DNA from: an uncultured Bacilli bacterium | GTDB taxonomy: Bacteria; Bacillota_I; Bacilli_A; RF39; UBA660 | Assembly: GCA_934149245.1 (NCBI GenBank) | Contig: CAKPER010000006.1 | Span: 1-58,448 of the forward strand | Reading direction: 5' to 3' | DNA: 58,448 nt | Shown here: piece after piece, positions 25,480 to 34,982 of the stretch | How the letters are laid out: each line of letters starts with the position of its first letter | How positions within the stretch are numbered: the first letter of the stretch is position 1 | The notes under the pieces: model-generated | The model's input: only the letters and a program-made list of their open reading frames with translations | What the model was told of the DNA's origin: nothing | Databases searched by the model: none | Translations under genes and position numbers: made by a program

Positions 25480-26607
25480 ATGGGATTAATTAAAGCGCTT
25501 ACTAGTTCTGTATCACAAACACTTGGTGATCAATTTAAAGAGTTTGTTACATGTCCTAGTATTGATAGTAATGTTTTAATTCAAAGAGGAATTGTTAATC
25601 ATGGAAAGGGAAATAAAAATCCTAGTGAAGGAGTTATTTCTAATGGTTCAGCTATAGTTGTTCCAGATGGTATGGCTATGATGATAATTGATAATGGAGA
25701 AATAAAAGAATTTACAGCAACTCCAGGAACATTTACTTATGATACTAGTAGTGAACCTAGTATATTTACAGGAAAACTTGGTGAAGGGATAAAAAATACT
25801 TTTAAAACTATTGGTAAAAGATTTACCTATGGTGGTATGCCAGCTCGTGATCAAAGAGTTTATTATGTAAATTTATTAGTTATAACTGGAAATAAATTTG
25901 GTTCTCCACAACCTAAAAAAATTACTGATGAAAAATATGGAATGCTAGAAGTTACTTTCTTTGGAGAATATGCATTTCAAGTAAAAGATCCTATGAGACT
26001 TGTAAATACTGTAATAGGTGCTAATGCTAAAGATACAGTAACTTATGAAGAAGTAGTAGGAGGACAATTAAAAAGTAAATTTATTGAAAAATTAACTGTA
26101 GCTATTTCTTCTGTTATGAGAAATAAAAAGGTTTCATTTGGAGATATGGGATTATATGGTTCTGATATTTCTAGTGAAATGAATACTGTTTTAAATGATA
26201 GTTTTAATGAGTTATATGGATTAGAAATAACAGATGTTGCTATTGCAGATATTAATTTAACTGATGCATCTATGCAAAGAGTTAATAAGATTGATGATGC
26301 ATCTATCTTTAGTGATAAAAATTTACAGTCTGGTTTAATGGCTAGTGCTACTGCTGATGCTATGAAAACAGCAGCTGGTAATGATAATGGTGCTATGGCT
26401 GGATTTATGGGAATGAATATGGCTGGTAATGTAGGAGCTAATGTTATGGGGGCTGTTAATACTAGTAATGAGGCTAATAATACACAATCAAGTAATAGTA
26501 ATACTGTATCTTCAACTGATAATCAAAAACCTAAGTTTTGTCCTAATTGTGGAGCAGCAACAAACGGTGGTAATTTCTGTACCCAATGTGGAACAAAATT
26601 ATCTTAA
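25480..26607 (+). CDS. YdjI-like SPFH-domain protein with C-terminal zinc ribbon
   Basis: 375 aa. The N-terminal part (G-L-I-K-A-L-T-S-S-V...Q-F-K-E-F-V) and SPFH-like domain (about 30-280) match the YdjI/virion-core-like family. A low-complexity Ala/Met/Asn/Gly segment (about 285-345) leads to a zinc ribbon, F-C-P-N-C-G...F-C-T-Q-C-G. In Bacilli these proteins occur with PspA/LiaF-type envelope stress systems and may associate with the membrane cytoskeleton. No PspA homologue is adjacent here. It has its own promoter region in the 42-base gap. Confidence 0.85.
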   Translation: MGLIKALTSSVSQTLGDQFKEFVTCPSIDSNVLIQRGIVNHGKGNKNPSEGVISNGSAIVVPDGMAMMIIDNGEIKEFTATPGTFTYDTSSEPSIFTGKLGEGIKNTFKTIGKRFTYGGMPARDQRVYYVNLLVITGNKFGSPQPKKITDEKYGMLEVTFFGEYAFQVKDPMRLVNTVIGANAKDTVTYEEVVGGQLKSKFIEKLTVAISSVMRNKKVSFGDMGLYGSDISSEMNTVLNDSFNELYGLEITDVAIADINLTDASMQRVNKIDDASIFSDKNLQSGLMASATADAMKTAAGNDNGAMAGFMGMNMAGNVGANVMGAVNTSNEANNTQSSNSNTVSSTDNQKPKFCPNCGAATNGGNFCTQCGTKLS

Positions 26608-26686
26608 CAATACTATTTTATTTTACATATAAGGTGTTAAATATTGATAAATACAAAAAAATAATAAATAATATTAATTATAAATA

Positions 26687-26715
26687 TTGACTATTATTTT
26701 TTTTTTTGCTATTAT
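26687..26715 (+). promoter_or_regulatory. Promoter of the pilin-like gene
   Basis: TTGACT (26687-26692), 17 bases including a T12 tract, TATTAT (26710-26715). A GAGGAGGA SD lies before ATG 26745. Confidence 0.6.
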
Positions 26716-26744
26716 TATTTTAGAAAATAGAGGAGGATTATATT

Positions 26745-27401
26745 ATGAGATTGAAAAATATAAATAGAAGAAAATTAAACAACAAAGGTTTTACTTTGAT
26801 AGAGTTATTGGCAGTAGTAGTAATACTTGCTATTGTTATGGGAATAGCTGCTACTAGTGTGTTAAGTTCAATAAATAATTCTAGAAGTAGCACATTATTA
26901 TCTACTGCTCAAAATGCTGCAAATCAGTTGAATACTTGGGCTTCAGAAGATGCTTTAGCTACTGAGATTGGTAATATGCATATTGGTACTGATTCTGATT
27001 TTTATGTTGCAGTAGTATCTGGAAACAATGGAACCAATGCAGGTAAATGGGTATGTTTGAATGATACTCTAAAAGTAAACAATGGAGGTTCAAAAGTAGG
27101 TATTTTAACAGCTTTAGGTTTAAAAGGAGCAGCTGATGGCGCAACAGGTGATAATAAGGGTGATATTGTGGTTGGAGGTAGTGAACCTACAGTAAATGAT
27201 GGTACAGAAGCTGGTACAAAAGCTGGTACAACAGCGACTCGTGGAACATGTTCTGCTGTTAGATATAATACTAAAATTGGTGCATATGAAATTTTGTTAA
27301 CAGCAAATAAGCAAGGAAAGTATTATGTAGCTAAAGATGGTGAGATTAAAAACTATGCTTTCAGTCGTGCGAGTGCTTATGCTACTCAAATTGGAGATTA
27401 A
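26745..27401 (+). CDS. Orphan type IV pilin-like (GFTLIELL) protein
   Basis: 218 aa. A basic leader (N-R-R-K-L-N-N-K) ends in the prepilin site G/F-T-L-I-E-L-L with Glu at +5, followed by the hydrophobic helix A-V-V-V-I-L-A-I-V-M-G-I-A. The exported domain (about 60-218) is Ala/Gly/Thr-rich with two cysteines (W-V-C and G-T-C) that may pair. Such proteins are processed by a prepilin peptidase and assembled by a PilB/ComGA-type ATPase. None of that machinery is in this window. The gene has its own promoter and terminator, so it may be highly and separately expressed. Confidence 0.85.
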   Translation: MRLKNINRRKLNNKGFTLIELLAVVVILAIVMGIAATSVLSSINNSRSSTLLSTAQNAANQLNTWASEDALATEIGNMHIGTDSDFYVAVVSGNNGTNAGKWVCLNDTLKVNNGGSKVGILTALGLKGAADGATGDNKGDIVVGGSEPTVNDGTEAGTKAGTTATRGTCSAVRYNTKIGAYEILLTANKQGKYYVAKDGEIKNYAFSRASAYATQIGD

Positions 27402-27415
27402 CATAATAAACTTTT

Positions 27416-27446
27416 AAAAGAGTTATGAAAATAATTCTTTTTTTAT
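27416..27446 (+). terminator. Terminator of the pilin-like gene
   Basis: AAAAGAGTTAT/ATAATTCTTTT with a GAAA loop and one G-U pair, followed by T residues. Confidence 0.75.
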
Positions 27447-27482
27447 AAAAAATAATGTATAATGTAGAAAGTATAAATTAAT

Positions 27483-28613
27483 ATGAAGGAAAATAATAAT
27501 CAGTTAGAGCTGGATAACACAAATCCTTTTGATAAAATAGGATTTGAAGAGAAAGATGTAAAAGAAGTGGAACAGCAGGTAAATAATCATATTTCATCAA
27601 AAAACACACCTAATGTAGATGATAACAATTTTTCTGGAGAAATTAATTATAATAAAGATACTGTTTTACATCTTGAAAAAAGAAGAAAAAAGATAGTTTT
27701 ATTAAGAATTACTATAATGTTTCCATTTTTTATAGTTGCAATTTTTTGGGTATATTACACATGTGTTATTGGATATAATAAAGATGATAATCTAGTTATG
27801 TTAATTATGGTTACCTTGATAGCAATTTATATTATATTGCTTATAGGATGGTTTATATCAAATCTTTTCTTAAAAAATAAAATAACGAAACTTAATTTGG
27901 ATTATAAAAGAGAAATTGTTTTAAATGTTTTTAATAGTGTTTTTCAAAATATTTTTTATCAACCTAATGATGGTATTAAAGAAACAACAATAGCAAACAC
28001 TTGCGTATTTCCAGCTAGTGATAATTTTAAATCTAATGATTACATTAAAGCAAAGTATAAGAACATTGGATTTGAATTTTCTGATGTTTTTATGGAAGAA
28101 GAGAATGAAAGAATAATTACTGATGAGAGAACTGGAATTACTAAAACTGAAAAATATTATATTACTTTGTTTAGAGGACAATGGTTGATTTTAGATTTTA
28201 ATAGACATTTTAAAAAAAGTGTACGAATTATAGAAAATGGTTTACGTAATGCAATGAGAAAAAATTTTAATATCCCTATGAAAAAAGTAGAATTTGAAGA
28301 TGAGCAATTTAATAGAATTTTTTCAGTTTATACTTTAGATGATTATGAAGCATTTTATATAGTTACACCTACTATGATTAATAATATTATGAAATTAAAA
28401 AACAAAATAAAAAATCAAATTTTATTTTGTTTTATAGGTAACAAATTGCATATTGGAATTTCAAATAGTAGTGATTTATTTGAACTGAATATGCTTAGAA
28501 AAATTAATTTTGATATAGTTTCTGAAGAAATACTTAACGAAATAAAACTAATAACTAATTTTGTCGATTTATTGAATATGGATGATGATTTATTTAAGAA
28601 GAATAATAACTAA
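27483..28613 (+). CDS. DUF3137 membrane protein
   Basis: 376 aa. An acidic/Asn-rich cytosolic start (about 1-60) precedes two TM helices (about 76-98 and 106-129). A large soluble domain follows, with L-F-R-G-Q-W-L-I-L-D-F-N-R-H-F and V-E-F-E-D-E-Q-F-N-R-I-F-S-V-Y-T characteristic of DUF3137. DUF3137 genes commonly neighbour lemA, as here (28832). The biochemical function is unknown. A TATAAT-like -10 is close upstream and the SD is weak (AGAAAG). Confidence 0.82.
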   Translation: MKENNNQLELDNTNPFDKIGFEEKDVKEVEQQVNNHISSKNTPNVDDNNFSGEINYNKDTVLHLEKRRKKIVLLRITIMFPFFIVAIFWVYYTCVIGYNKDDNLVMLIMVTLIAIYIILLIGWFISNLFLKNKITKLNLDYKREIVLNVFNSVFQNIFYQPNDGIKETTIANTCVFPASDNFKSNDYIKAKYKNIGFEFSDVFMEEENERIITDERTGITKTEKYYITLFRGQWLILDFNRHFKKSVRIIENGLRNAMRKNFNIPMKKVEFEDEQFNRIFSVYTLDDYEAFYIVTPTMINNIMKLKNKIKNQILFCFIGNKLHIGISNSSDLFELNMLRKINFDIVSEEILNEIKLITNFVDLLNMDDDLFKKNNN

Positions 28614-28739
28614 TAAGAAGGGAAACATTCTTAAAAAGTAAACATCTTTCGAGTTACAAGGAGCGAACGAATAGTTCATCATCATTATATTTTGAAAAAT
28701 ATAATAACACATGGGTTTAATAAATAGTCTAAGTTTTTA

Positions 28740-28776
28740 CTATTTTTACTTATAAAAGTAGAATAAATAAAAATAG
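28740..28776. repeat. AT-rich stem-loop upstream of lemA
   Basis: CTATTTTTA (28740-28748) pairs with TAAAAATAG (28768-28776) in the 218-base gap. Possible weak terminator or regulatory fold; the rest of the gap shows nothing I can support. Confidence 0.3.
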
Positions 28777-28831
28777 TTAATATAAGTGATAAAAATTACT
28801 TACAAAAACTATTATACGAGGAGTGAACTAA

Positions 28832-29374
28832 ATGAATATAACAGTTATGTTAATTATTTTGATAATATTTATAATAATATTATGGATTATTGGTACGATA
28901 AATAAAATTAATAGATTAGAGGTAAAGATTAGTGAAGCAAATTCTAGTATAGATATTGCACTTACTAAAAGATATGATGTTCTTACAAAAATGATAGCCA
29001 CTGTTAAAGGATACACTCATCATGAGGAAAATACTATGTTTGAGATTGTTAATTTACGCAATGGAATGAGTACTAAAGAGAAAAATGAAGAATATGAAAA
29101 AATGAATAGAAATATAGAAAAATTAAATGTTGTTGTAGAAAATTATCCTGATTTAAAAGCAAATAGTAATTTTCAAATTTTGCAAAAATCTATTATTAAT
29201 GTTGAAGAAGAATTAGAAGCTACTAGGAGAATGTATAATTCTAACATATCATATTATAATCAGATTATTGTCAACTTTCCTACATCTATTATAGGGATGA
29301 TTATGAAAAAGAATAAAAAAGATTTTTTTGAGGCAGAAAGTTATAAAAAAGAAGATGTTAAGATAGAGTTTTAA
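28832..29374 (+). CDS. lemA: LemA-family protein
   Basis: 180 aa. An N-terminal TM helix (about 4-22) is followed by the family core I-N-R-L-E-V-K-I-S-E-A-N-S-S-I-D-I-A-L-T-K-R-Y-D. The body is a four-helix bundle ending in Y-N-x-x-I-x-x-F-P. LemA proteins are membrane-associated with the N-terminus outside and the bundle in the cytosol; the function is not settled. Association with DUF3137 is a known neighbourhood. The SD is CGAGGAGTG. Confidence 0.9.
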   Translation: MNITVMLIILIIFIIILWIIGTINKINRLEVKISEANSSIDIALTKRYDVLTKMIATVKGYTHHEENTMFEIVNLRNGMSTKEKNEEYEKMNRNIEKLNVVVENYPDLKANSNFQILQKSIINVEEELEATRRMYNSNISYYNQIIVNFPTSIIGMIMKKNKKDFFEAESYKKEDVKIEF

Positions 29375-29416
29375 AATTATTATTGTATATTATACTTGTG
29401 TAATGGTGGTGATAGA

Positions 29417-30325
29417 ATGAAGATTATAATAGGTAGTCATGTTTCATATAAGAGTAATAATCAACTGTTAGGAAGTGTAGAAGAGGCTTTAAGTTATGGG
29501 GCTAATACTTTTATGTTTTATACTGGTGCTCCTCAAAATACTAAAAGAGGAGCTATTAATGATGAATATACTTATATGGCATATAAATTGATGAAAGAGA
29601 ATGATATGGAGTTAGAAAATGTGATAGTACATGCTCCTTATATTGTTAATTTATGTAATGATAAAAATTTTGATTTTAGTGTTTCTTTTTTGAAACAAGA
29701 AGTTATAAGATGTGAGAGTTTAGGAATGACTAAATTAGTTTTACATCCAGGATCAAGTGTTGGATTAGAGAGAAATCATGCTATTAGTAATATTATAAAA
29801 GGATTAAATATAGTACTTGATGATAATCATAATGTAGTAATATGTTTAGAGACAATGGCTGGTAAGGGAACAGAAGTAGGGAAAACTTTTGAAGAGTTAA
29901 AATATATTATAGATAATATTAAAAATAAAGATAAAATAGGTGTATGTTTAGATACTTGTCATATAAATGATGCTGGTTATGATGTAAGTAATTTTGATAA
30001 GGTGTTGGATGAATTTGATGAGTGTATAGGACTTGATTATTTAAAATGTATTCATGTGAATGATTCTAAAAATGAGTTAGGAGCACATAAAGATAGACAT
30101 GCTAATATAGGGATTGGTACAATAGGTTTTGATAATTTAATTAAGGTTATTTATAATAAAAGAATAGAAAATATTCCTAAAATATTAGAAACTCCTTATG
30201 TAGGAGAAGATGATAGTGATAAGAAGAGATTATATCCACCATATAAATTTGAAATAGAAATGATTAAAAATAAAAAAATGAATGATAAACTTCTTGAAGA
30301 TATAAGAAATTATTATCAAAAATAG
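29417..30325 (+). CDS. nfo: Endonuclease IV
   Basis: 302 aa from ATG 29417, with a GGTGGTGAT SD; an upstream start is rejected. It is a TIM-barrel AP endonuclease with metal-site signatures: G-S-H-V-S at the N-terminus, V-L-H-P-G-S, C-L-E-T-M-A-G-K-G, C-L-D-T-C-H-I-N-D-A-G and H-x-N-D-S-K-N-E-L-G-A-H-K-D-R-H-A-N-I-G. It cleaves 5' to abasic sites using Zn or Mn. The C-terminal L-E-T-P-Y matches the family. Confidence 0.97.
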   Translation: MKIIIGSHVSYKSNNQLLGSVEEALSYGANTFMFYTGAPQNTKRGAINDEYTYMAYKLMKENDMELENVIVHAPYIVNLCNDKNFDFSVSFLKQEVIRCESLGMTKLVLHPGSSVGLERNHAISNIIKGLNIVLDDNHNVVICLETMAGKGTEVGKTFEELKYIIDNIKNKDKIGVCLDTCHINDAGYDVSNFDKVLDEFDECIGLDYLKCIHVNDSKNELGAHKDRHANIGIGTIGFDNLIKVIYNKRIENIPKILETPYVGEDDSDKKRLYPPYKFEIEMIKNKKMNDKLLEDIRNYYQK

Positions 30326-30332
30326 TTATTTA

Positions 30333-30361
30333 AGGTTGATTATTTTATATCAATCTTTTTA
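30333..30361 (+). terminator. Terminator of nfo
   Basis: AGGTTGAT/ATCAATCT stem followed by T residues. Confidence 0.7.
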
Positions 30362-30399
30362 TATTTATTATTAATAATTAATGAAATTTAGTAAATTTA

Positions 30400-30428
30400 T
30401 TGAATATTTTAAATAAATATGATATCAT
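30400..30428 (+). promoter_or_regulatory. Promoter of the surface-protein operon at 30469
   Basis: TTGAAT (30400-30405), 17 bases, TATCAT (30423-30428). Confidence 0.45.
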
Positions 30429-30468
30429 TTTTTATAGAATAGTAAAAGAATAAGAGGTGAGTATATAA

Positions 30469-32025
30469 GTGAAATTTAATAAGATCTTATTAATTATCTT
30501 AGTATTTATTATTTGTATGTTTGCCATAATGCTTACTACTAGTTATGCATGGTATTCTTTTTCAAGTGGTAATACATCATTTGATGTTGCTACTAATAAT
30601 GATGATATAAAAGTTACTTACAAGACAGGTATGTATATTAATACTACAACTGCTATTCCTATTACTAATGATGAAATAATAAGTAAGGCTGATAAAAATA
30701 ATTTTGGTATAGATTTGTCTAAAGAAGAGTTAGTTGGTAGAGTACTTGTTAGTGTTAGTTTAGTAGATTTAGAGATAGATAAAAATCTTAAGGATAGTAG
30801 TTTTAAGTATGATCTTGTATATAATGATTCAGTTGTGAGTAGTGGTAATTTTAGTAAGGCTGATAAAAATGAATTTATGTTGGCTGATAGTATTACTTTA
30901 GAGAGTTTAAATAATAATAATTTTGAATTAAGATTATATGTTTTAGATAATGGGGAAAATCAAAATAGTTTGATGAATAAGAAATTTAAAGGAACGATAG
31001 CTGTTAATGTAGTATCAAGGTTAAAGACAAATATTACACAGGTTGGTAGTGATATTTTAATAAGTAGCATAATAGTAGATGGTCAAAAAACTGTAAATAT
31101 TCCTACTAATGGAACTTATTCAATGGTAGCAAGTTGCAAGAAGGGGAGTTCTTTAGAGTGGAATCCAGTTAGTAAAACTATTTCTTATACTAAGGGTAGT
31201 AAATCTGGTGATAGTTGTTCTCTAATTTTTACTACTGATAAAGATTATAATTATCAGCTTTTAAGTGAAATGTCAGTTGGTAGTTATGTAAAATATCAGG
31301 CTACAGGTGGAAAAGTTGGTAATAATAGTACAAACTGTAATATTTCGGCATCATCATCTAAAGTGGGAGATGGAGAAACAGAAGCTCCAAATTCTTGTAA
31401 TGGACAAAATGCAAAAGAAGATTTAGAAGAAAAAAATAATGGCTACGGATATTGTACAAGTGAATTTAGTAAGTATACGACAACTGGCTGGAGAATTGCT
31501 TATATAGATAAAGCGAATGGAGGACAAGTAGTGTTGATTTCTGCAGGAGCTCCAGAATGTGTTTCTATATCAAATTTAAAATATGCTGAAAAGCTTAATA
31601 CTAAGGCATTAAAATATTGTAATTCTAAGTTTGTTGATGGTAATTGTACTTGCCGTGATAATGATAATGATGGTCTGTGTGATAGTCCTTCTTCGGATAC
31701 TTGGGCTTTAAATGGCAATGATTTTTATAATATAGTTAGTAGTGGTAAGCATTTAGTAGGAACTACTAATATAAATAATACTTGTTATGGAGAGTATTCA
31801 AATCCTAGTTGTGGATATAATAATGATCTTTTAGATAATGGTGGTAGTTATTTATTTAATGAAATGAGTAGTAATAGTATAGTTTTATGGAAAGATAGAC
31901 ACGTAGATAGTGCTAATAATTTTAAAGTATCTTATGGTTTAAGACCAGTAATAAAGCTTTCAAAAACAGTTAAGGTTATATCAGGAACAGGAACTATGGA
32001 TGATCCATTTGTAATAAATAATTAA
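30469..32025 (+). CDS. Anchored surface protein with EF-hand-like loop and LRPVI-type C-terminal domain
   Basis: 518 aa from GTG 30469 (SD AAGAGGTGAG). A hydrophobic anchor (about 6-24) leads to T-S-Y-A-W-Y-S-F-S-S-G-N, reminiscent of camelysin/TasA-type N-termini. An Ig-like stretch covers about 30-260. From L-L-S-E-M-S-V-G-S-Y-V the protein aligns with 32051. The shared region has several Cys, T-T-x-G-x-R-I-A-Y and a D-N-D-N-D-G-L-C-D loop that looks like a calcium-binding EF-hand/thrombospondin-3 motif. It ends in L-R-P-V-I-K-L-S...G-T-G-T-x-x-x-P-F. First gene of a three-gene unit upstream of the fibre and F1-like cluster. Confidence 0.6.
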   Translation: MKFNKILLIILVFIICMFAIMLTTSYAWYSFSSGNTSFDVATNNDDIKVTYKTGMYINTTTAIPITNDEIISKADKNNFGIDLSKEELVGRVLVSVSLVDLEIDKNLKDSSFKYDLVYNDSVVSSGNFSKADKNEFMLADSITLESLNNNNFELRLYVLDNGENQNSLMNKKFKGTIAVNVVSRLKTNITQVGSDILISSIIVDGQKTVNIPTNGTYSMVASCKKGSSLEWNPVSKTISYTKGSKSGDSCSLIFTTDKDYNYQLLSEMSVGSYVKYQATGGKVGNNSTNCNISASSSKVGDGETEAPNSCNGQNAKEDLEEKNNGYGYCTSEFSKYTTTGWRIAYIDKANGGQVVLISAGAPECVSISNLKYAEKLNTKALKYCNSKFVDGNCTCRDNDNDGLCDSPSSDTWALNGNDFYNIVSSGKHLVGTTNINNTCYGEYSNPSCGYNNDLLDNGGSYLFNEMSSNSIVLWKDRHVDSANNFKVSYGLRPVIKLSKTVKVISGTGTMDDPFVINN

Positions 32026-32050
32026 AATAAAAAGGTAGGTGTTAAGTAAG

Positions 32051-34027
32051 ATGAAAAAAAAGAGTATATTAATTATAATATTAGTTTTAATCATAATATC
32101 TTTATCTAGTCTAACTAGAACGAAAACTTTAACATCTAAAATAGTTAATTATAATGGAAATAATCTAAGAGTTAGTATTGATGATAATGAAGAGAAAAAA
32201 CTTCCAACAACGGGGAATTATTATTTAACTTCATATAAATGTAATAATCCTAAGACTAAGATAACGTGGGATAGAGAGAATTATAAGTTAGATATAAATA
32301 ATCAAAACAGTAATAGTGGTATATCTTGTAATTTAACTTTTAAATCTACGCCTTTACTTAGTGAAATGTCAGTTGGCAGCTATGTTGATTATACTGCAAC
32401 AGGAGGGAATATTGGAAGTAAAAAAGTAACTTGTTCTTCTGGAGATATATCTTGTACGGGCATAATTGCCAATTCTTCTAATGATGGAACTTATGGATAT
32501 TGCAAAGATGAAAAATACAAGTATACAACAAAAGGCTATAGAATAGCTTATATGAAACAAAATGATTCTTCAGAAAAGCAGGCTTTCTTAGTGAGTGCTA
32601 GTTCTTTAGAATGTATAAATAATATAGAAAATGCAGATACTAAAGCTATTAAATATTGTAATTTAAATTATGTTGATGGTGATTGTAGTTGTCAGGATAA
32701 TGATAATAATGGAGTGTGCGATAGTGCTTCTTCAGATGTGTGGTCTATTAATGATAATGATTTTTATGCTATAACGAAAGAAATATCAGGAGTAGGAAGA
32801 AAATTAACAAATTTTTCTTCTAAATTAGATGCTGTTAATTGTGATAATACTTTTTCAAGTAAAGAGTGTGGCTATAATAATGATATATTGGATAATGGAG
32901 GATATTATTATTTTAATGCTAAAAGTAATAATAATAGTATTTATTGGGATCCTGCTGTAAGAAGTATTAATACCAAAGAAAGTGGTAGTTTAGGTTTAAG
33001 ACCAGTTATAAAAATGTCTTCTAATGTAGTAGTAACTGGGGGGGATGGAACTATAAATAGTCCATATACAATTAGTAATAATGATATCATTATTAATGAT
33101 GATAATAATAATTATGTTAATAGTAATGATATAACTATTAATTTACTTGGAACAAATATATCAACATTTTGTGTTAGTAATACTAAAGAATGTAAGAATT
33201 ATGAACCTTTTGCTTCCAAAAAAATATGGAAATTAAAAGAAGGCGTTGGCGAGAAAGATATTTATGTATACTATAAGGATAAAAATGATAAGATTATCTC
33301 TAAGATTCATAAAAAGATAGTAGTTGATACGACAGCACCATCTAATAATAATATTAAGATTGTAAAAACAGTTAAAAATATGATTTCTTTAGATATATCT
33401 TCAGCAGGAGCAGACTATATGTGCTTTACGGAAGAAAATAATTCTTCAAACTGTGAATGGTTAAACTATAATAAAAACTATACATATACTTTAGGTAATA
33501 CAAAAAATGGTAGTAAAGTTATATATGGCTTTTTTAAAGATAAAGCAGGAAATATAAGTAGTAAGAGTTTAACTTATAAATGTAAGACTTGTAGTTCAAC
33601 TTTTACAGCTAATTACACATTTGCACCACCTGCTACAATAGATAGTATAAATCAAGAGAATTTAATAAAAATAGAAGGGAATTGGCAAATTGATGAACAA
33701 AATAAATATTTGAAAAGTTCTAATTATAATCAAAATGAGACTACAAGTACAGCAATTATAACGTTTACACCAACATCATTATCTAATTTATCTTTTGATT
33801 ATGGAGTATCTAGTGAATCTAATTATGATAAATTGACGATAGAATTAGAAAGTGATGGTAGAAGAAAAACTTTAGTTAATGCCATAAGTGGAATAAAAGA
33901 AGGAACTATTGATGAGGAACAATTATTAGCAAATAGTACTTATAAACTAATTTTATCATATAAAAAAGATAGTATAGGTAATAGAAATAGTGATATTGGT
34001 TATATAAAAAGATTGACTATAGAGTAG
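32051..34027 (+). CDS. Anchored surface protein, paralogue of the 30469 product with Ig-like tail
   Basis: 658 aa from ATG 32051, with SD AGGTG in GGTAGGTG; an upstream GTG lies too close to the SD. An N-terminal anchor (about 4-23) is followed by L-L-S-E-M-S-V-G-S-Y-V and the same Cys-rich region with C-Q-D-N-D-N-N-G-V-C-D and L-R-P-V-I-K-M-S. A C-terminal extension (about 340-658) contains I-Y-V-Y-Y-K-D-K and G-F-F-K-D-K-A-G-N-I-S, typical of bacterial Ig-like repeats, and a jelly-roll-like end. It shares a start module with 30469 but diverges after the LRPVI ending. Ligand unknown. Confidence 0.6.
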   Translation: MKKKSILIIILVLIIISLSSLTRTKTLTSKIVNYNGNNLRVSIDDNEEKKLPTTGNYYLTSYKCNNPKTKITWDRENYKLDINNQNSNSGISCNLTFKSTPLLSEMSVGSYVDYTATGGNIGSKKVTCSSGDISCTGIIANSSNDGTYGYCKDEKYKYTTKGYRIAYMKQNDSSEKQAFLVSASSLECINNIENADTKAIKYCNLNYVDGDCSCQDNDNNGVCDSASSDVWSINDNDFYAITKEISGVGRKLTNFSSKLDAVNCDNTFSSKECGYNNDILDNGGYYYFNAKSNNNSIYWDPAVRSINTKESGSLGLRPVIKMSSNVVVTGGDGTINSPYTISNNDIIINDDNNNYVNSNDITINLLGTNISTFCVSNTKECKNYEPFASKKIWKLKEGVGEKDIYVYYKDKNDKIISKIHKKIVVDTTAPSNNNIKIVKTVKNMISLDISSAGADYMCFTEENNSSNCEWLNYNKNYTYTLGNTKNGSKVIYGFFKDKAGNISSKSLTYKCKTCSSTFTANYTFAPPATIDSINQENLIKIEGNWQIDEQNKYLKSSNYNQNETTSTAIITFTPTSLSNLSFDYGVSSESNYDKLTIELESDGRRKTLVNAISGIKEGTIDEEQLLANSTYKLILSYKKDSIGNRNSDIGYIKRLTIE

Positions 34028-34037
34028 AGGTGATCTT

Positions 34038-34847
34038 ATGTGCAGTCAGCTAAAGAAATATAAAAGATTAATAATAGTATCAATTATAGTGTTTGTAATT
34101 ATAATAGGGGTAATATATTTATTAAATCTTCCACCTAAAAATAAAGAAGAAAAAATAAATGTTAATGATGTAACGGTTGTAAAAGATTCTAAGGATCCTA
34201 ATATTAGGGATCTTTATCATCAATTAAATCCTGAGGAAGGGATTTTGTTTGATTTGATGGGAACAGATATTAATAAAAAGTATTATGCCTACTATTATAG
34301 AGAAAATGAATTGGATTTTGCTAGTTTCGATGATACGTTAAAAACGTATTTAACAATTAATAGTGTTGATTATAAAACATATCCAAAGAATAATAATTGT
34401 TATAAGATAAAAAATGATGATTTGAATATTATATATCATAAAATTTTTAAGACAGATAAGGATTTATCTTTGAATATAATTAGTAATGGTAATCCTAGGA
34501 TAGATAAAGGGGATAATGATATTTGTATTTATGATAGAGATAATGTGACTTATAGTAAGACTGTTGATACATATTTTGTTAATGCTGTTTATCAAGATAA
34601 TAAACTCATCATATATGAGAGAGTTGCCTTTATAAATATTATTGGTGATAATATAGAATTTTATAGTGATGTTGATATGAAAAATAAGATATATACTTTA
34701 GTTAGACAAAATACAGACTTGGATTTTATAAATAATTCTAATGTAGTTTCAAATGTACTTTTAAAATATCAACAGAATTTTAATATTTATACTTATACAT
34801 TGATTAAAGATGGGGGATATTATAAATTTGATAGTATATCATTATAA
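34038..34847 (+). CDS. Single-pass membrane protein of unknown function
   Basis: 269 aa. A short basic start (K-K-Y-K-R) precedes one TM helix (about 12-32). The exported body has few cysteines and no domain I recognise. It begins 10 bases after the preceding gene and ends at a strong terminator, closing the three-gene unit 30469-34847. The body is Asp/Asn/Tyr-rich like the other anchored proteins. Could be an accessory subunit of the surface structure; that is inference from position. Confidence 0.55.
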   Translation: MCSQLKKYKRLIIVSIIVFVIIIGVIYLLNLPPKNKEEKINVNDVTVVKDSKDPNIRDLYHQLNPEEGILFDLMGTDINKKYYAYYYRENELDFASFDDTLKTYLTINSVDYKTYPKNNNCYKIKNDDLNIIYHKIFKTDKDLSLNIISNGNPRIDKGDNDICIYDRDNVTYSKTVDTYFVNAVYQDNKLIIYERVAFINIIGDNIEFYSDVDMKNKIYTLVRQNTDLDFINNSNVVSNVLLKYQQNFNIYTYTLIKDGGYYKFDSISL

Positions 34848-34850
34848 GAA

Positions 34851-34895
34851 ACTAAAAAAATAAGAAACTTAGAAAAGTTTTCTTTTTTAGTATAA
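34851..34895 (+). terminator. Terminator closing the three-gene surface unit
   Basis: ACTAAAAAA (34851-34859) pairs with TTTTTTAGT (34883-34891), and inner AAGAAACTT pairs with AAGTTTTCTT with one bulge. Confidence 0.65.
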
Positions 34896-34923
34896 TCTTT
34901 TTTTAAAATGTATTTTATCTAAA

Positions 34924-34952
34924 TTGACAAGATATATGCCAAATGATATAAT
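34924..34952 (+). promoter_or_regulatory. Full-consensus promoter of the giant surface-protein gene
   Basis: TTGACA (34924-34929), 17 bases, TATAAT (34947-34952): both boxes match sigma-A consensus exactly. This suggests strong constitutive expression of the fibre operon 34983-43172. Confidence 0.8.
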
Positions 34953-34982
34953 TGACTTAATAATAGAGTATAGGGTGATGCT

